Shown: in pieces, positions 42,193 through 50,741 of the stretch | Position numbering within the stretch: the first letter of the stretch is position 1 | Layout of the letters: every line of letters starts with the position of its first letter | Assembly: GCA_964607765.1 (NCBI GenBank) | Contig: CAZSNT010000006.1 | Span: forward strand, 1 to 64,000 | DNA: 64,000 nucleotides | Reading direction: 5' to 3' | DNA from: CAZSNT01 sp964607765 | GTDB lineage: Bacteria; Verrucomicrobiota; Lentisphaeria; Oligosphaerales; JABHEG01 | The notes under the pieces: generated by a model | What the model was told of the DNA's origin: nothing | Seen by the model: only the letters and a program-made list of their open reading frames with translations | Database searches by the model: none | Translations under genes and position numbers: made by a program

Positions 42193-43597
42193 GGTCACGG
42201 TTCTCCTGGGTTGGTGGGGTGACGTCGCAATCGGTGAGGCCGATCTCCCGCATGAAGGCCTTCTCACGGGCGCGTTGGCGAAGCTCGGCTTCCCAGTCCA
42301 GGCCCTGGCGGGCGTACTCGTGGCTGAGGGTGGTCGTGTTGTCCTCAAGCCGGAGGCGCTGGGCGTTGGCCTCCTTGTAGGGGTCGACGTGCTCGAGCCC
42401 GTCCCAGAACCACTGGTGGGCGGCCCCGATGTCGAGATCGCGGGAGAGCCCGTACTCCCGGAGCCAGGTGGCGAGGATGCGGTCGAGCACACGGACCGCG
42501 ATGAACGCCTGGTCGACGCGGATTGCCTTGTAGTAGGTCTGGTGGTCCAGGCGGCCGGAGGCGTAGTTGTAGCCGGAGGAGTTCCCGGCGGCGACGTTGT
42601 AGGGCAGGTTCAGGCAGCGGGCGATCTCGTTGAGGATCTCGCGCTTGAACTCGGCATAGGTGGTGGCGGGTTGCTTCGGGTCGAGCTGCGCCATCTTCCA
42701 GCCGCCGGGCATGGTCAGGAGCATGTTCCGTTCGAGCTGGATCAGGTCCATGGGCTCGACGTCGTCGGCCTCGCCGGATGCAGGCGCATCGGTGTAGAGG
42801 ATGCCCGCAAAGTCGGCAGCCGCCTCGGCCGCGGAGAGCACTGCCAGCGTGTAGCGGCGGAGTTGGGCGAACAGTGGGAGCGCAGGCGTGATCTCGGGAA
42901 TGCCCCGGTGCAGTCCCGGGCGGTCGGCCCGGAAGGTGTGGATCATCGCCTGCGCGGGAACGTCGAGGGCTTCCCGGCCGTAGTCGAACTGCGAGCCGCC
43001 GGGGTGCTGCTTCAGGACGCGGTAGCTTGCCGGGTTGCCGTGTGCGTCCAGGCGGATGCCGTCGATCTCGTCACTGCGTCCGACCACCATCAGATCGCTC
43101 GTGACGCGGTCGGCTTCGACCAGGCCCAGATCGATCTTGATGTCGTGGTCGATCCCCGGGTTCTCGACCAGCATGGCAAAGGACTCGCCGTCCTGGCACC
43201 GGGCCATGCGCATGGTGCGCAGCTTCTCGGGGAGCCGGACGGCCTGGGACCAGGCGCTGAACTCGCGTTCCACGTCGCGGTTCAGTTCGTCGTCGCCGGT
43301 CAGCATCTGCAGGCGCGGGCCCGTGCCGATGGTGTCGTTGGCCAGCGTGAGAACGATGCCTCTGGCATAGCTGTTGTTGGCCACCTCGTAACGGGCGCGT
43401 TCCCGAAGCGCCCTGCGCACTTCGGGGCTGGCCTCGGCGTCGGCGGAATGACCATCGGCGGCCGCCCAGTGCTTCCGGTTCTCCGGGGTGGTCTGGGCCG
43501 CGTCGAAACGGCCGCGGACGATCCGGCAACTCCGGGGCTGCCGGGATCGGCCGGGTGCGGGGGAGCGCCTGAACAGGTTGGCGAGGATGGTCAGCAT
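42185..43597 (-). CDS. Phage portal protein (lambda family)
   Basis: 470 residues. Family features are RFDAAQTTPENRKHW, ARYEVANNSYARGIVLTLAND, IGTGPRLQM, the DGESFAMLVENPG region, IHTFRADRPGLHRGIP and CLNLPYNVAAGNSSGYNYASGRLD, as in lambda gpB-type portals (pfam05136). A dodecamer forms the DNA gate at the capsid vertex. The stop overlaps the start of the capsid fusion gene by 8 bp. Confidence 0.93.
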   Translation of the reverse strand: MLTILANLFRRSPAPGRSRQPRSCRIVRGRFDAAQTTPENRKHWAAADGHSADAEASPEVRRALRERARYEVANNSYARGIVLTLANDTIGTGPRLQMLTGDDELNRDVEREFSAWSQAVRLPEKLRTMRMARCQDGESFAMLVENPGIDHDIKIDLGLVEADRVTSDLMVVGRSDEIDGIRLDAHGNPASYRVLKQHPGGSQFDYGREALDVPAQAMIHTFRADRPGLHRGIPEITPALPLFAQLRRYTLAVLSAAEAAADFAGILYTDAPASGEADDVEPMDLIQLERNMLLTMPGGWKMAQLDPKQPATTYAEFKREILNEIARCLNLPYNVAAGNSSGYNYASGRLDHQTYYKAIRVDQAFIAVRVLDRILATWLREYGLSRDLDIGAAHQWFWDGLEHVDPYKEANAQRLRLEDNTTTLSHEYARQGLDWEAELRQRAREKAFMREIGLTDCDVTPPTQENRDHE

Positions 43598-43601
43598 CGC
43601 G

Positions 43602-43799
43602 TCAGCAGGCCCCCGGTGGGATCATCCTGCCGATGCGAATCCCCAGCCTCTTCGCCTTGGCGGCTTCCTTCGAGGCCAGGTAGCGGTCAGCCGCGATCTG
43701 CTGGGTCAGGCTGTGCTGGTCCACCGAGCCCGAGTCCCCACTGGCACGGCGGGGCCCGGACGCATTCTCGCGGATGTTCTGGTCCAGAGGCTCGGTCAT
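43602..43799 (-). CDS. Small gene before portal, gpW-like position
   Basis: 65 residues from the ATG at 43799; an in-frame ATG at 43805 adds two. The helical part SLTQQIAADRYLASKEAAKAKRLG is followed by a basic end. Lambda gpW (68 residues, head-tail connector) lies between terminase and portal as this gene does, but sequence similarity is not evident. The start overlaps the stop of the reading frame that begins in the 33-bp element just upstream (ATGA). Confidence 0.55.
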   Translation of the reverse strand: MTEPLDQNIRENASGPRRASGDSGSVDQHSLTQQIAADRYLASKEAAKAKRLGIRIGRMIPPGAC

Positions 43800-43834
43800 C
43801 GGCATCTCCGAAATGGGTGGTTCTTGCGCATACC

Positions 43835-43867
43835 CATTTCTTTCACCGCGATGCGGCGGACTGGCGG
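43835..43867 (-). promoter_or_regulatory. 33-bp phage element, copy 1
   Basis: Minus strand CCGCCA (43867-43862), 14 bases, GGTGAAAGAAATG (43847-43835). It stands about 36 bp before the 65-residue gene that heads the portal-capsid-tail run. Exact match to the core of copies 2 and 3. Confidence 0.75.
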
Positions 43868-44017
43868 AGATGTCGGCGGGATTCCTTGGGCAGGAGATGC
43901 CGTGGTAGAGTGGGCCGTGGCTGTAGCGGGAGTAAGATGACAGATCCGTCGATTGGGCTACCTTTCGTCATTGGCCCAGACCATGCCATCCCGCGATTCT
44001 GAATCGGGATCAAGACC

Positions 44018-45220
44018 ATGATTGACTTCATGAGGCGCGGAAAACACTTGCTCATGCGCTACGTCCCTGAGAGGGGGGACGACGATTGGCTGGTCGGGCC
44101 TCTACAATCGGACGACGAAATTGCCTTCTCCCGTCGATGCTTCAGCATCCGGCGGGAGATTTACCGGCCAGAAGCCGAAGACGCCGACTACACCATGGAC
44201 CCTTGCTACCACTTCGAGGTGGGCCGTTTGGTGGGCGAGTACTACCAGATAGACAGACGGTTCCTAGGCATTGAGTATGACCTGTATCTGCACGAATCAC
44301 TGGCGTTCAAGCGCACGACCTTTGTCGCCGAAACCAACATCCCGATTTTCAGGGGCTTCAATGACTACGGATTCGCGGAGTTCCACATCGGTGGAGATCA
44401 CCCGGACGCTCTGCCAAGAGCGGTCTTTGAGGAACTGCTTAGGCAGTTCCCAAACACCTACGAGCTGAAGAAGTACGCTCGTGCCAGAGTCAGCAGCATG
44501 ATAAGGAACTACGTCCCGCTGGAGGCCGACTTTGAGGCCCAGTACCAGAGGTACAGAGAGCGGAAGGCATCTGCCAGGGGCAACCAACCAAGAAACCAGT
44601 TCCGTGCATATGAGTCCGACAAGTTCGCAGCTCTGGTCAAGAAGATAGAGGAGATGCTCAGCGGTTCTGTTGGCTATACAGAACGCCAATGGCAAGAGGA
44701 GATTCTGCAAGTCATCCAGTTTCTCTACCCCAAGTACGTCAGGGCCTTCCGTGAGGCCCCAGTCTGTGACAGCCTATCCGGGAAAGACCGGAAGGTTGAC
44801 TTTCTGTTGGTCGATGCTTCCGGATTCGTTGACGCCATTGAGATCAAGAAGCCTTTTGCTGAGTGCATCGTGACCAGCAATCGCTATCGTGACAATCATG
44901 TCCCCATGCGGGAACTCAACGGCACGGTCATGCAGTTGGAGAAGTACTTGTATCACCTGAATCGATGGGGCCAGGCCGGAGAGATCAAGCTTAACGAGCG
45001 ATACGCGGAAGAACTGCCTGCCGGGTTTGAGATCAAGATTGTCAATCCTTCGGGTATGATTATCATGGGACGCGACAACGCACTCACTGCAGACCAGCGG
45101 ATGGACTTCGAGGTGATCCGCCGGAAATACAGACATGTGGTGGAGATCATGACTTACGACGATATGCTCCGTCGCCTCTGCACGATCCGCGATCAGTTTG
45201 CTGGGCCCACAGGCGACTGA
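44018..45220 (+). CDS. sduA: Shedu-type anti-phage defence nuclease (SduA, DUF4263)
   Basis: 400 residues, opposite in direction to all neighbours. The N-terminal 200 residues are of the kind that precedes Shedu nuclease domains. The C-terminal DUF4263 PD-(D/E)XK domain shows ERQWQEEILQVIQFLYPKYV, KVDFLLVD (Asp near 260), FVDAIEIKKPF (Glu near 275, Lys near 277) and VMQLEKYLYHLN with the conserved Gln. Shedu systems are single-gene anti-phage defences. The gene lies between portal and terminase genes inside the prophage, an unusual site, and is less GC-rich than its neighbours. It is probably a moron protecting the lysogen. Confidence 0.82.
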   Translation: MIDFMRRGKHLLMRYVPERGDDDWLVGPLQSDDEIAFSRRCFSIRREIYRPEAEDADYTMDPCYHFEVGRLVGEYYQIDRRFLGIEYDLYLHESLAFKRTTFVAETNIPIFRGFNDYGFAEFHIGGDHPDALPRAVFEELLRQFPNTYELKKYARARVSSMIRNYVPLEADFEAQYQRYRERKASARGNQPRNQFRAYESDKFAALVKKIEEMLSGSVGYTERQWQEEILQVIQFLYPKYVRAFREAPVCDSLSGKDRKVDFLLVDASGFVDAIEIKKPFAECIVTSNRYRDNHVPMRELNGTVMQLEKYLYHLNRWGQAGEIKLNERYAEELPAGFEIKIVNPSGMIIMGRDNALTADQRMDFEVIRRKYRHVVEIMTYDDMLRRLCTIRDQFAGPTGD

Positions 45221-45326
45221 GTAGTTGAGTGGGTTCTGGCCCCCCTTGGGGCCCTCATCAGGCTTCCCCATCGTCTGTTGTTTGAGTAGATGTCGTGCAC
45301 GGATTGCAGGGCGTCAGCACATGTCT

Positions 45327-47597
45327 CTACCGGAGCTCCCTTTTCCGAAGTGATGACAACCTGATCCGCTCGCGTTTGGACGTGGCGACTTCCTGGGTGC
45401 CGGGCAGGACCGCGCCCTCGATGCTGGCGGCCACCGCGCAACCGACAATGCCATCGAGCCAGTGGTTGTCGTGTGCTTCGGGCCGGAGTTTCCACTCGTC
45501 TACCACTCTCCCGCGGCCCTCAGTCTTCACCCGGTACTCGGCGGTGAGGTGTTCGGCGAAGAGATGGTGCGCCACCGGGTCGCGGCCATAGAGCGACAGA
45601 CAGCCCCGGTCGCCCATGGCCACGGCCAGGCGGGCGTGGATGAAGCTCTTCCAGAAGTTGGTGTCGTAGAGCACGTGCCGGATGGCGCGCCGGCCGCGGA
45701 CGTTGGGGATGCGCCAGTTCAGCCCTGCCCGGTCCCCGCGTTTCTGCTTGTACTCCGCGAACGGGGTGCTGGACGCGCCGACGTAACGTCCGTGGCTGGG
45801 GAAGAGCACGGCGGCGTGCGCGCTCTGGCGGCAGAACTGGTAGACCACATCGGTCGATGTCCCCCAGTTGGCGTCGATCAGGCAACGCCCGATCCTGACC
45901 ATGGCCCCGTCATCCCGCTGCCACTCCCGGCCCAGGAGCTTGTCGGTCAGCGCTTCGAGCCCGGCGTAGATCGACCCCTCGAGCCCCGCGCCCGCCTTGA
46001 CCTCGAGCAGCGTCGGGCTCGCGTCGCGCAGCGTGTAGTAACGTCGCCCTTGGTCGGGGAACGCCCCGTAGTCCACCAGGTAGCCGGTGAAGTCCGACTC
46101 CCAGGCACACACCACCCAGAACAGGAGCTTGCCCTGCACGTCAATGAACATGGTCAGGTGGTTGCAGCCGATCGGGATCTCGCCGCGCTTGTGCCCGTTC
46201 AGCTTGGCCGCTATCTCGTCGACGGTCAGCTGTTCGTCCTCGCCGACGTTCTCGGGTAGCGGCTCGTTCTGGTACTCGGCCCAGAACGCGGCCTCGTCCT
46301 GGAGCTTCAGGTTCATGGCGTGCTGGAGCGCCGACTCCTCGTCGTGGTTGAATCGCGCCTCCCACGCCACCTCCGCGCCCTCGTCCATCTCCTCGCGATG
46401 GGCCACATAGAACGCGGTCGCATCGCTCAGGTCGCCGTGCTCCCGGAGGCTGTCGGCCCGGACCTCGGCGTACTTCTCCCACAGCTTCTCGTTCGCCGGG
46501 AAGGCGTACACCATCTTCGTGCGTTCCCCGTTCCACTCCGGGTGTTTCTCGCGGTCCAGGATGCGGTCGGCCATGTCCCCGGGGCGGATCACCGTGCACG
46601 GCATGATGCCGGAGATCTTCTTCCCGGGGCCTGCCAGCCCGAGCACAGCCCCGGCGAGGATGCGCTCACGCGTCGCGCACTGCGACAACGACCGCGCCGA
46701 TTCGTCGGTCTGGGGGTCGTCGAGGATCACCAGTGACGGACGCACCGTCTGCCCGTCAGGCCGCTTGAACTTCATCCCGCGAATCCGTCCGGTGATCCCC
46801 GCCACACGGATGATGGCCCCGGATGCCTCGCTCCCGGCGATGGTCGGCAGCACGATCTCGTTGGCGGTCCACCCAATCTGCGTCCTGTCGCCCTTGTAGA
46901 GCTGGCCCGAGCAGCGGTTGGCGATGCCCTCCAGCGCGTGGATCGGGTAGCAGACAGCCGGGAAGTCCTCGAGCAGCAGTTCGTTCGCTTCCAGCTCTGT
47001 CTTGATCGAGTCGAGCATCCCGAGTGCGTGTCCCTCGTCGGAGCCGATCAGCGTCACGAAGTCCCGGTGCCCATAGAGCATGGCCCACAGACATGCACAC
47101 TCCGCGAGGCTCGACTTGCCGCTGCCACGCGGCATGGCCATCGCGAAGAGCCCGCCATGCAGGACCGCCTGCTCGATCTTCGAGATCACGCGCAGGTGAT
47201 CATCGGACCACTCCAGGTGGAAGGTCTGAGGGAAGTAGGAGTCACAGAAGCCCCGGAAGCTGGTCCGGCAGCGTTCACGACGTTCGGGGTCGACCACTTC
47301 GGGCAGCTCCCCGATGTCACGCCCGGCAGCGGACAACGCGGCATTCCGGGCCCGGGCCGCCTCCTTCATCGCCTCGTAGTCACGGGTGCTCTGTTCGGGC
47401 TGTGGCCCGTGCCGTTCGTCCACCAGCCAGGCCACGTACTTGAACAGGTTCACGGTGCGACCGTCGGGGGAGATGCGGAAGCCCGCCCGCTGGCGATGCG
47501 TGTAGAGCTGGCGGTCACCGATCACCGTGCCGAGAGGGGTCGAGTTCAGAAGCCGGGTCAGGTCCGATGGCCTCAGCTTGGAGGGGTCAATCGCCAT
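45327..47597 (-). CDS. Phage terminase large subunit
   Basis: 756 residues. The first 70 residues form a small wHTH-like domain (PSKLRPSDLTRLLNSTPLG, RTVNLFKYVAWLVDE). The packaging ATPase follows with Walker A MPRGSGKSS near residue 155, Walker B VILDDPQTDE near 287, and a C-terminal RNase H-like nuclease (FIDVQGKLLFWVVCAWES, ILCLIDANWG-type CLIDANWGTSTDVV). It resembles the lambda gpA type. The 70-residue gene just upstream encodes a relative of its N-terminal domain. A clear stand-alone small terminase is not seen. Confidence 0.92.
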   Translation of the reverse strand: MAIDPSKLRPSDLTRLLNSTPLGTVIGDRQLYTHRQRAGFRISPDGRTVNLFKYVAWLVDERHGPQPEQSTRDYEAMKEAARARNAALSAAGRDIGELPEVVDPERRERCRTSFRGFCDSYFPQTFHLEWSDDHLRVISKIEQAVLHGGLFAMAMPRGSGKSSLAECACLWAMLYGHRDFVTLIGSDEGHALGMLDSIKTELEANELLLEDFPAVCYPIHALEGIANRCSGQLYKGDRTQIGWTANEIVLPTIAGSEASGAIIRVAGITGRIRGMKFKRPDGQTVRPSLVILDDPQTDESARSLSQCATRERILAGAVLGLAGPGKKISGIMPCTVIRPGDMADRILDREKHPEWNGERTKMVYAFPANEKLWEKYAEVRADSLREHGDLSDATAFYVAHREEMDEGAEVAWEARFNHDEESALQHAMNLKLQDEAAFWAEYQNEPLPENVGEDEQLTVDEIAAKLNGHKRGEIPIGCNHLTMFIDVQGKLLFWVVCAWESDFTGYLVDYGAFPDQGRRYYTLRDASPTLLEVKAGAGLEGSIYAGLEALTDKLLGREWQRDDGAMVRIGRCLIDANWGTSTDVVYQFCRQSAHAAVLFPSHGRYVGASSTPFAEYKQKRGDRAGLNWRIPNVRGRRAIRHVLYDTNFWKSFIHARLAVAMGDRGCLSLYGRDPVAHHLFAEHLTAEYRVKTEGRGRVVDEWKLRPEAHDNHWLDGIVGCAVAASIEGAVLPGTQEVATSKRERIRLSSLRKRELR

Positions 47598-47799
47598 CGG
47601 CCATCCTCCCCGCCAGCCAAGCGGCGTACTCGATGAGGTTCACGGTCCCGTCGTCGTTGACCGGCGCGCCCGCCTCGATGTCGGCCTGGACGGCTTCCGG
47701 CGACACATGACGTGCCCCGGCGCGGCGCAGAACGTCGCAGAGCTTGCCCGGCGGGAGAGCCGTGATCCGGGGCTGATTGGCCTGGTTTGCGGCAGTCAT
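47587..47799 (-). CDS. Small DNA-binding protein related to terminase N-domain
   Basis: 70 residues from the ATG at 47799. The pattern ALPPGKLCDVLRRAGARHVS, then DDGTVNLIEYAAWLAGRMADG parallels the start of the terminase large subunit (SKLRPSDLTRLLNSTPLG, then GRTVNLFKYVAWLVDERHG). The two genes overlap by 11 bp. It may act as small terminase, recognising the pac/cos site. Inference from similarity and position. Confidence 0.65.
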   Translation of the reverse strand: MTAANQANQPRITALPPGKLCDVLRRAGARHVSPEAVQADIEAGAPVNDDGTVNLIEYAAWLAGRMADGD

Positions 47800-47933
47800 C
47801 GCAGAATCTCCCGGAATCTGGCGAAATACTGCTCGGCTGCCCTTGCTGTGTGCCGAATCAGGCCGCTCTGTGTGTGGTGTAAGATGTTCCAGGCAAACGC
47901 GCAACGAGACACAACGAACCAACGGAGGCCGGG

Positions 47934-48197
47934 ATGACGAAGACCACCAGAGAAACCGCCCGCGAGACCTACGAGACCCGCCGACGCGAGATCGCCGCGA
48001 TGATCGAGTTCCTGAAATGCGAACTCGAGGCGCACGCGGATAAGGCTGCCCGGGACCCGCGGAACTGGGGACACGCCGGAGACCTCGCCTACATCCGCCA
48101 GAACCTGAAGGAGACGCTCGTGTTCGTGATGGGCGGCCGCGACGAAGAGGCCGCCGGAGAGATGATCGAGAGTGCCATCGCCGACGCGTTGGCGTAA
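47934..48197 (+). CDS. Small helical phage protein, 87 aa
   Basis: 87 residues with a GGAGG ribosome site. It is an amphipathic helical protein (TRETARETYETRRREIAAMI, HAGDLAYIRQNLKETLVFVM, DEEAAGEMIESAIADAL). I have the impression of seeing similar small proteins in related prophages, but no function is known. It is the first of two rightward genes. Confidence 0.7.
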   Translation: MTKTTRETARETYETRRREIAAMIEFLKCELEAHADKAARDPRNWGHAGDLAYIRQNLKETLVFVMGGRDEEAAGEMIESAIADALA

Positions 48198-48224
48198 CCC
48201 GGAGAGCAGAAGGAGACAGACACC

Positions 48225-48749
48225 ATGCGCAGCGAAGACATCCACACCGAGGCCACCTACACGATGAGGATCGGCCGCAACGAGGTCCGCGTGACCGTCA
48301 CGGGGGAACTGGAGGGCGGAGGCTGGCTGGTCGAGACGCCCACGGGCCGGACCATGACCGTGCGGAACGCGGAGCGGTTCATCGAACGCGCGGATGCGCA
48401 GGAAGGCGCACAGAGCGCCGCCCCCACCGCCGAAGAGGCGCAGCCGGACGCTTCCCCGGACCGGGGGACGGAAGGCGACACGGGCGCGCAGGGCGCGGAC
48501 ACGGGCGAGACGGGCGGGACCATGAGCCTGCTTGACGCGGCCGCCCACCTTCTCGCGCAGGCCGACGAGGCCATGCGCTGCAAGGACCTGGTCGAACAGG
48601 CGCGCGAGCAGGGGCTCTGGGCACCGAAGCGGGGAGGCAAGACGCCCGACCGCACGCTCTACTCCGCGATCCTGCGGGAGATCACGAACAAGGGCGACGC
48701 CGCGCGCTTCCGCAAGATCGAGCGGGGCCACTTCACCTTGAGCACCTGA
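48225..48749 (+). CDS. HARE-HTH domain protein
   Basis: 174 residues with AGGAG before the start. An N-terminal beta domain (YTMRIGRNEVRVTVTGELEG, WLVETPTGRTMTVRNAERF) and an acidic linker precede a C-terminal winged-helix HARE-HTH domain (MSLLDAAAHLLAQADEAMRC, KDLVEQAREQGLWAP, PDRTLYSAILREI, FRKIERGHFTL). HARE-HTH domains are linked to DNA modification and restriction systems (Aravind and Iyer). The neighbouring ParB-methyltransferase supports a connection. It is oriented opposite to the surrounding phage operons. Confidence 0.8.
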   Translation: MRSEDIHTEATYTMRIGRNEVRVTVTGELEGGGWLVETPTGRTMTVRNAERFIERADAQEGAQSAAPTAEEAQPDASPDRGTEGDTGAQGADTGETGGTMSLLDAAAHLLAQADEAMRCKDLVEQAREQGLWAPKRGGKTPDRTLYSAILREITNKGDAARFRKIERGHFTLST

Positions 48750-48779
48750 TCGGGAGACACAGAGCACATCCATCCTCTC

Positions 48780-49130
48780 CTACACCCCGGCGCGCGCCGG
48801 GGTGTTCTCTCGCGGGACGATGTACCTCACCGGAATCCCCATCGTCGTGGCGATCTCCACCTCGCGCTGGACGCCGACCGAACGGTCCCAGCCGTCGATC
48901 TGCAGCACCGCGACCGCCTCGCAGCGCGCCAGCATCAGGCGGCTGTGCTCCTCCCAATACTCCCAGTCGAACGGCAGGCCGAACCGGGTGATGCAGTGGC
49001 TGTGCGCGATGGGGCTGTAGGCCATTTCGCCCTCGCGCATCATCCGGGCGGCATGTCTGCACACTTCGCGGAACCGGTGCTGGCGGACACCCGGATCGGG
49101 ATCGGAGTAGGGACTGGCGAGGTAGATCAT
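48780..49130 (-). CDS. DUF1937/nucleoside-deoxyribosyltransferase-like protein
   Basis: 116 residues. Features are MIYLASPYSDPDPGVRQHRF, YSPIAHSHCITRFGLPFDW and LRCEAVAVLQIDGWDRSVGV followed by EVEIATTMGIPVRYI, as in DUF1937/DUF4406 proteins related to nucleoside 2-deoxyribosyltransferases. They are thought to act on (modified) nucleotides. It overlaps the ParB-methyltransferase gene by 4 bp. Confidence 0.75.
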   Translation of the reverse strand: MIYLASPYSDPDPGVRQHRFREVCRHAARMMREGEMAYSPIAHSHCITRFGLPFDWEYWEEHSRLMLARCEAVAVLQIDGWDRSVGVQREVEIATTMGIPVRYIVPRENTPARAGV

Positions 49131-50494
49131 CCGACCGTCTCCGTCTCAGGAACACCGGCCTGCGCTTCGGCACCATCAACCGCCGGCGTCAGCGACTGCC
49201 AGTCGCACCCCTCCCCGTGCACGAACTCGGCCCAGCGTCTGCGGATGACATCGCAGTAGAGGGGATCGATCTCCATCAGAAAGCCACGCCGCCCGGTCTG
49301 CTCGCACCCGATCAGCGTCGAGCCGGAGCCTCCGAAGAGGTCGAGGACGTTCTCGCCGCGCTTCGAGCTGAACTGGATCGCCTGGACCGCCAGCGTCACC
49401 GGCTTCTCGGTCAGGTGGATCATGCTCTGCGGGTTGACCTTTTTGATGTGCCAGAGGTCGGTCGCATTGTTCGGGCCGAAAAAGCGGTGCCCCGCCCCTT
49501 CCTTCCATCCATAGAAACACCACTCGTGCGCCCCCATGAAGTCCTTCCGCGTGAGCACGGGGTGCTGTTTATCCCAGATCACCGCCTGGCTGAAATACAG
49601 CTTGTGCTTCTTCAGGAACGGCGGGTAGTTGCCGCAGTTGGCGTAGCCGCCCCAGATGTAGAAGCCGTGTCCCGGCAGCAGGACGCGCGCGATGTTCCCG
49701 AACCAGGCGTCGAGGAGCCGGTCGAACTCCTCGTCGCTCACGAAGTCGTTCTCCAGGGGGCGGTCCTTCGGGCGCAGCTGGGCGTGGGTGGCGTGTGCTT
49801 TCTCGGGGTGCCGGGCCAGGTCGAGTCCCTGGTGATGGGTCTGCGTGAAGCTCGACAGTCCCGCCGCGATGGCGTTGTTGCTGCGCGGCTCCACCTTGAC
49901 GTTGTAGGGCGGGTCGGTGTTCGCCAGGTGGATCGGCTGGCCGTCGAGGAGGACGTCGAGGTCGCCCGGGTCGGCGGAATCCCCGCACATCAGACGGTGA
50001 TCCCCGAGGCGGTATACGTCCCCTCTCCTGGACACCGGTTCGTCGGGAGGGTCGGGCACGGAATCGGGATCGGTCTGACCGTCCGTCACCACGTCGTCAT
50101 CTCCGCCGAGCAGACGGTCCAGCTCGTCCTCGTCGAACGCCAGCACATCCAGGTCGAATTCGGCGCTCTGCAGGTCGGCGATCTCGATGCGCAGCTGGTC
50201 GAAATCCCACTCGGCCAGTTCCGCGGTCTTGTTGTCGGCGATCCGGTACGCCTTGACCTGCTCCGGCGACAGATCGGTGGCCACGTGGACCGGCACCTTG
50301 GCGAGCTGCAGCTTCTTCGCGGCCTTCCAGCGGGTATGCCCGCAGATGATCACACCCTCGGCATCGACAACGACGGGCTGGCGGAAACCGAACTCCCGGA
50401 TGCTCTCGGCAACCGCGTCCACCGCGTCATCGTTCAGGCGGGGGTTCTTCTCGTAGGGCGTGATGCTGTCGATGTCGCGCAGCTCGATCTGCAT
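49127..50494 (-). CDS. ParB-domain - adenine/cytosine-N4 DNA methyltransferase fusion
   Basis: 455 residues from the ATG at 50494. The ParB-like N-terminal domain (MQIELRDIDSITPYEKNPRL, SIREFGFRQPVVVD, IICGHTRWKAAKKL) is followed by a beta-class N-methyltransferase. The catalytic DPPYN lies near residue 193, an intervening target domain follows, and SAM motif VLDLFGGSGSTLIGCEQ near 383. No cognate endonuclease gene is seen. Such fusions are common in phages, probably as anti-restriction or regulatory methylases. The 33-bp element copy 2 lies 58 bp upstream; a longer in-frame start at 50566 would include its GTG AAA GAA ATG. Confidence 0.88.
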   Translation of the reverse strand: MQIELRDIDSITPYEKNPRLNDDAVDAVAESIREFGFRQPVVVDAEGVIICGHTRWKAAKKLQLAKVPVHVATDLSPEQVKAYRIADNKTAELAEWDFDQLRIEIADLQSAEFDLDVLAFDEDELDRLLGGDDDVVTDGQTDPDSVPDPPDEPVSRRGDVYRLGDHRLMCGDSADPGDLDVLLDGQPIHLANTDPPYNVKVEPRSNNAIAAGLSSFTQTHHQGLDLARHPEKAHATHAQLRPKDRPLENDFVSDEEFDRLLDAWFGNIARVLLPGHGFYIWGGYANCGNYPPFLKKHKLYFSQAVIWDKQHPVLTRKDFMGAHEWCFYGWKEGAGHRFFGPNNATDLWHIKKVNPQSMIHLTEKPVTLAVQAIQFSSKRGENVLDLFGGSGSTLIGCEQTGRRGFLMEIDPLYCDVIRRRWAEFVHGEGCDWQSLTPAVDGAEAQAGVPETETVG

Positions 50495-50551
50495 GGATGC
50501 CGGTCTCCGGTGTGGTTCAAGAGATGCTCGGGCGATGAACGCGCCCATGTG

Positions 50552-50584
50552 CATTTCTTTCACCACACCCCGGCAAACTGGCGG
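50552..50584 (-). promoter_or_regulatory. 33-bp phage element, copy 2
   Basis: Minus strand CCGCCA (50584-50579), 14 bases, GGTGAAAGAAATG (50564-50552). It precedes the ParB-methyltransferase gene. Same spacing as the three other copies. Confidence 0.75.
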
Positions 50585-50741
50585 GATGAGACGTCCGGGT
50601 TCCTTCGGCCCAGCAAAACAAACTGTGCCCTACAACGTGACTGGTTCCCGCGCGGGGCCGGGCCTCGTTTCGCCCGGAAGTACCTATTGCCTCGGCCTGC
50701 CCCCTCCCGGCTGGCCGTCCGTCCCTGGCCCCCTGGTCGAA

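Noticed and set aside
47796..48773. 325-aa leftward frame over the HARE-HTH gene
   Set aside because: Antisense shadow; both rightward genes there have ribosome sites and coherent domains.
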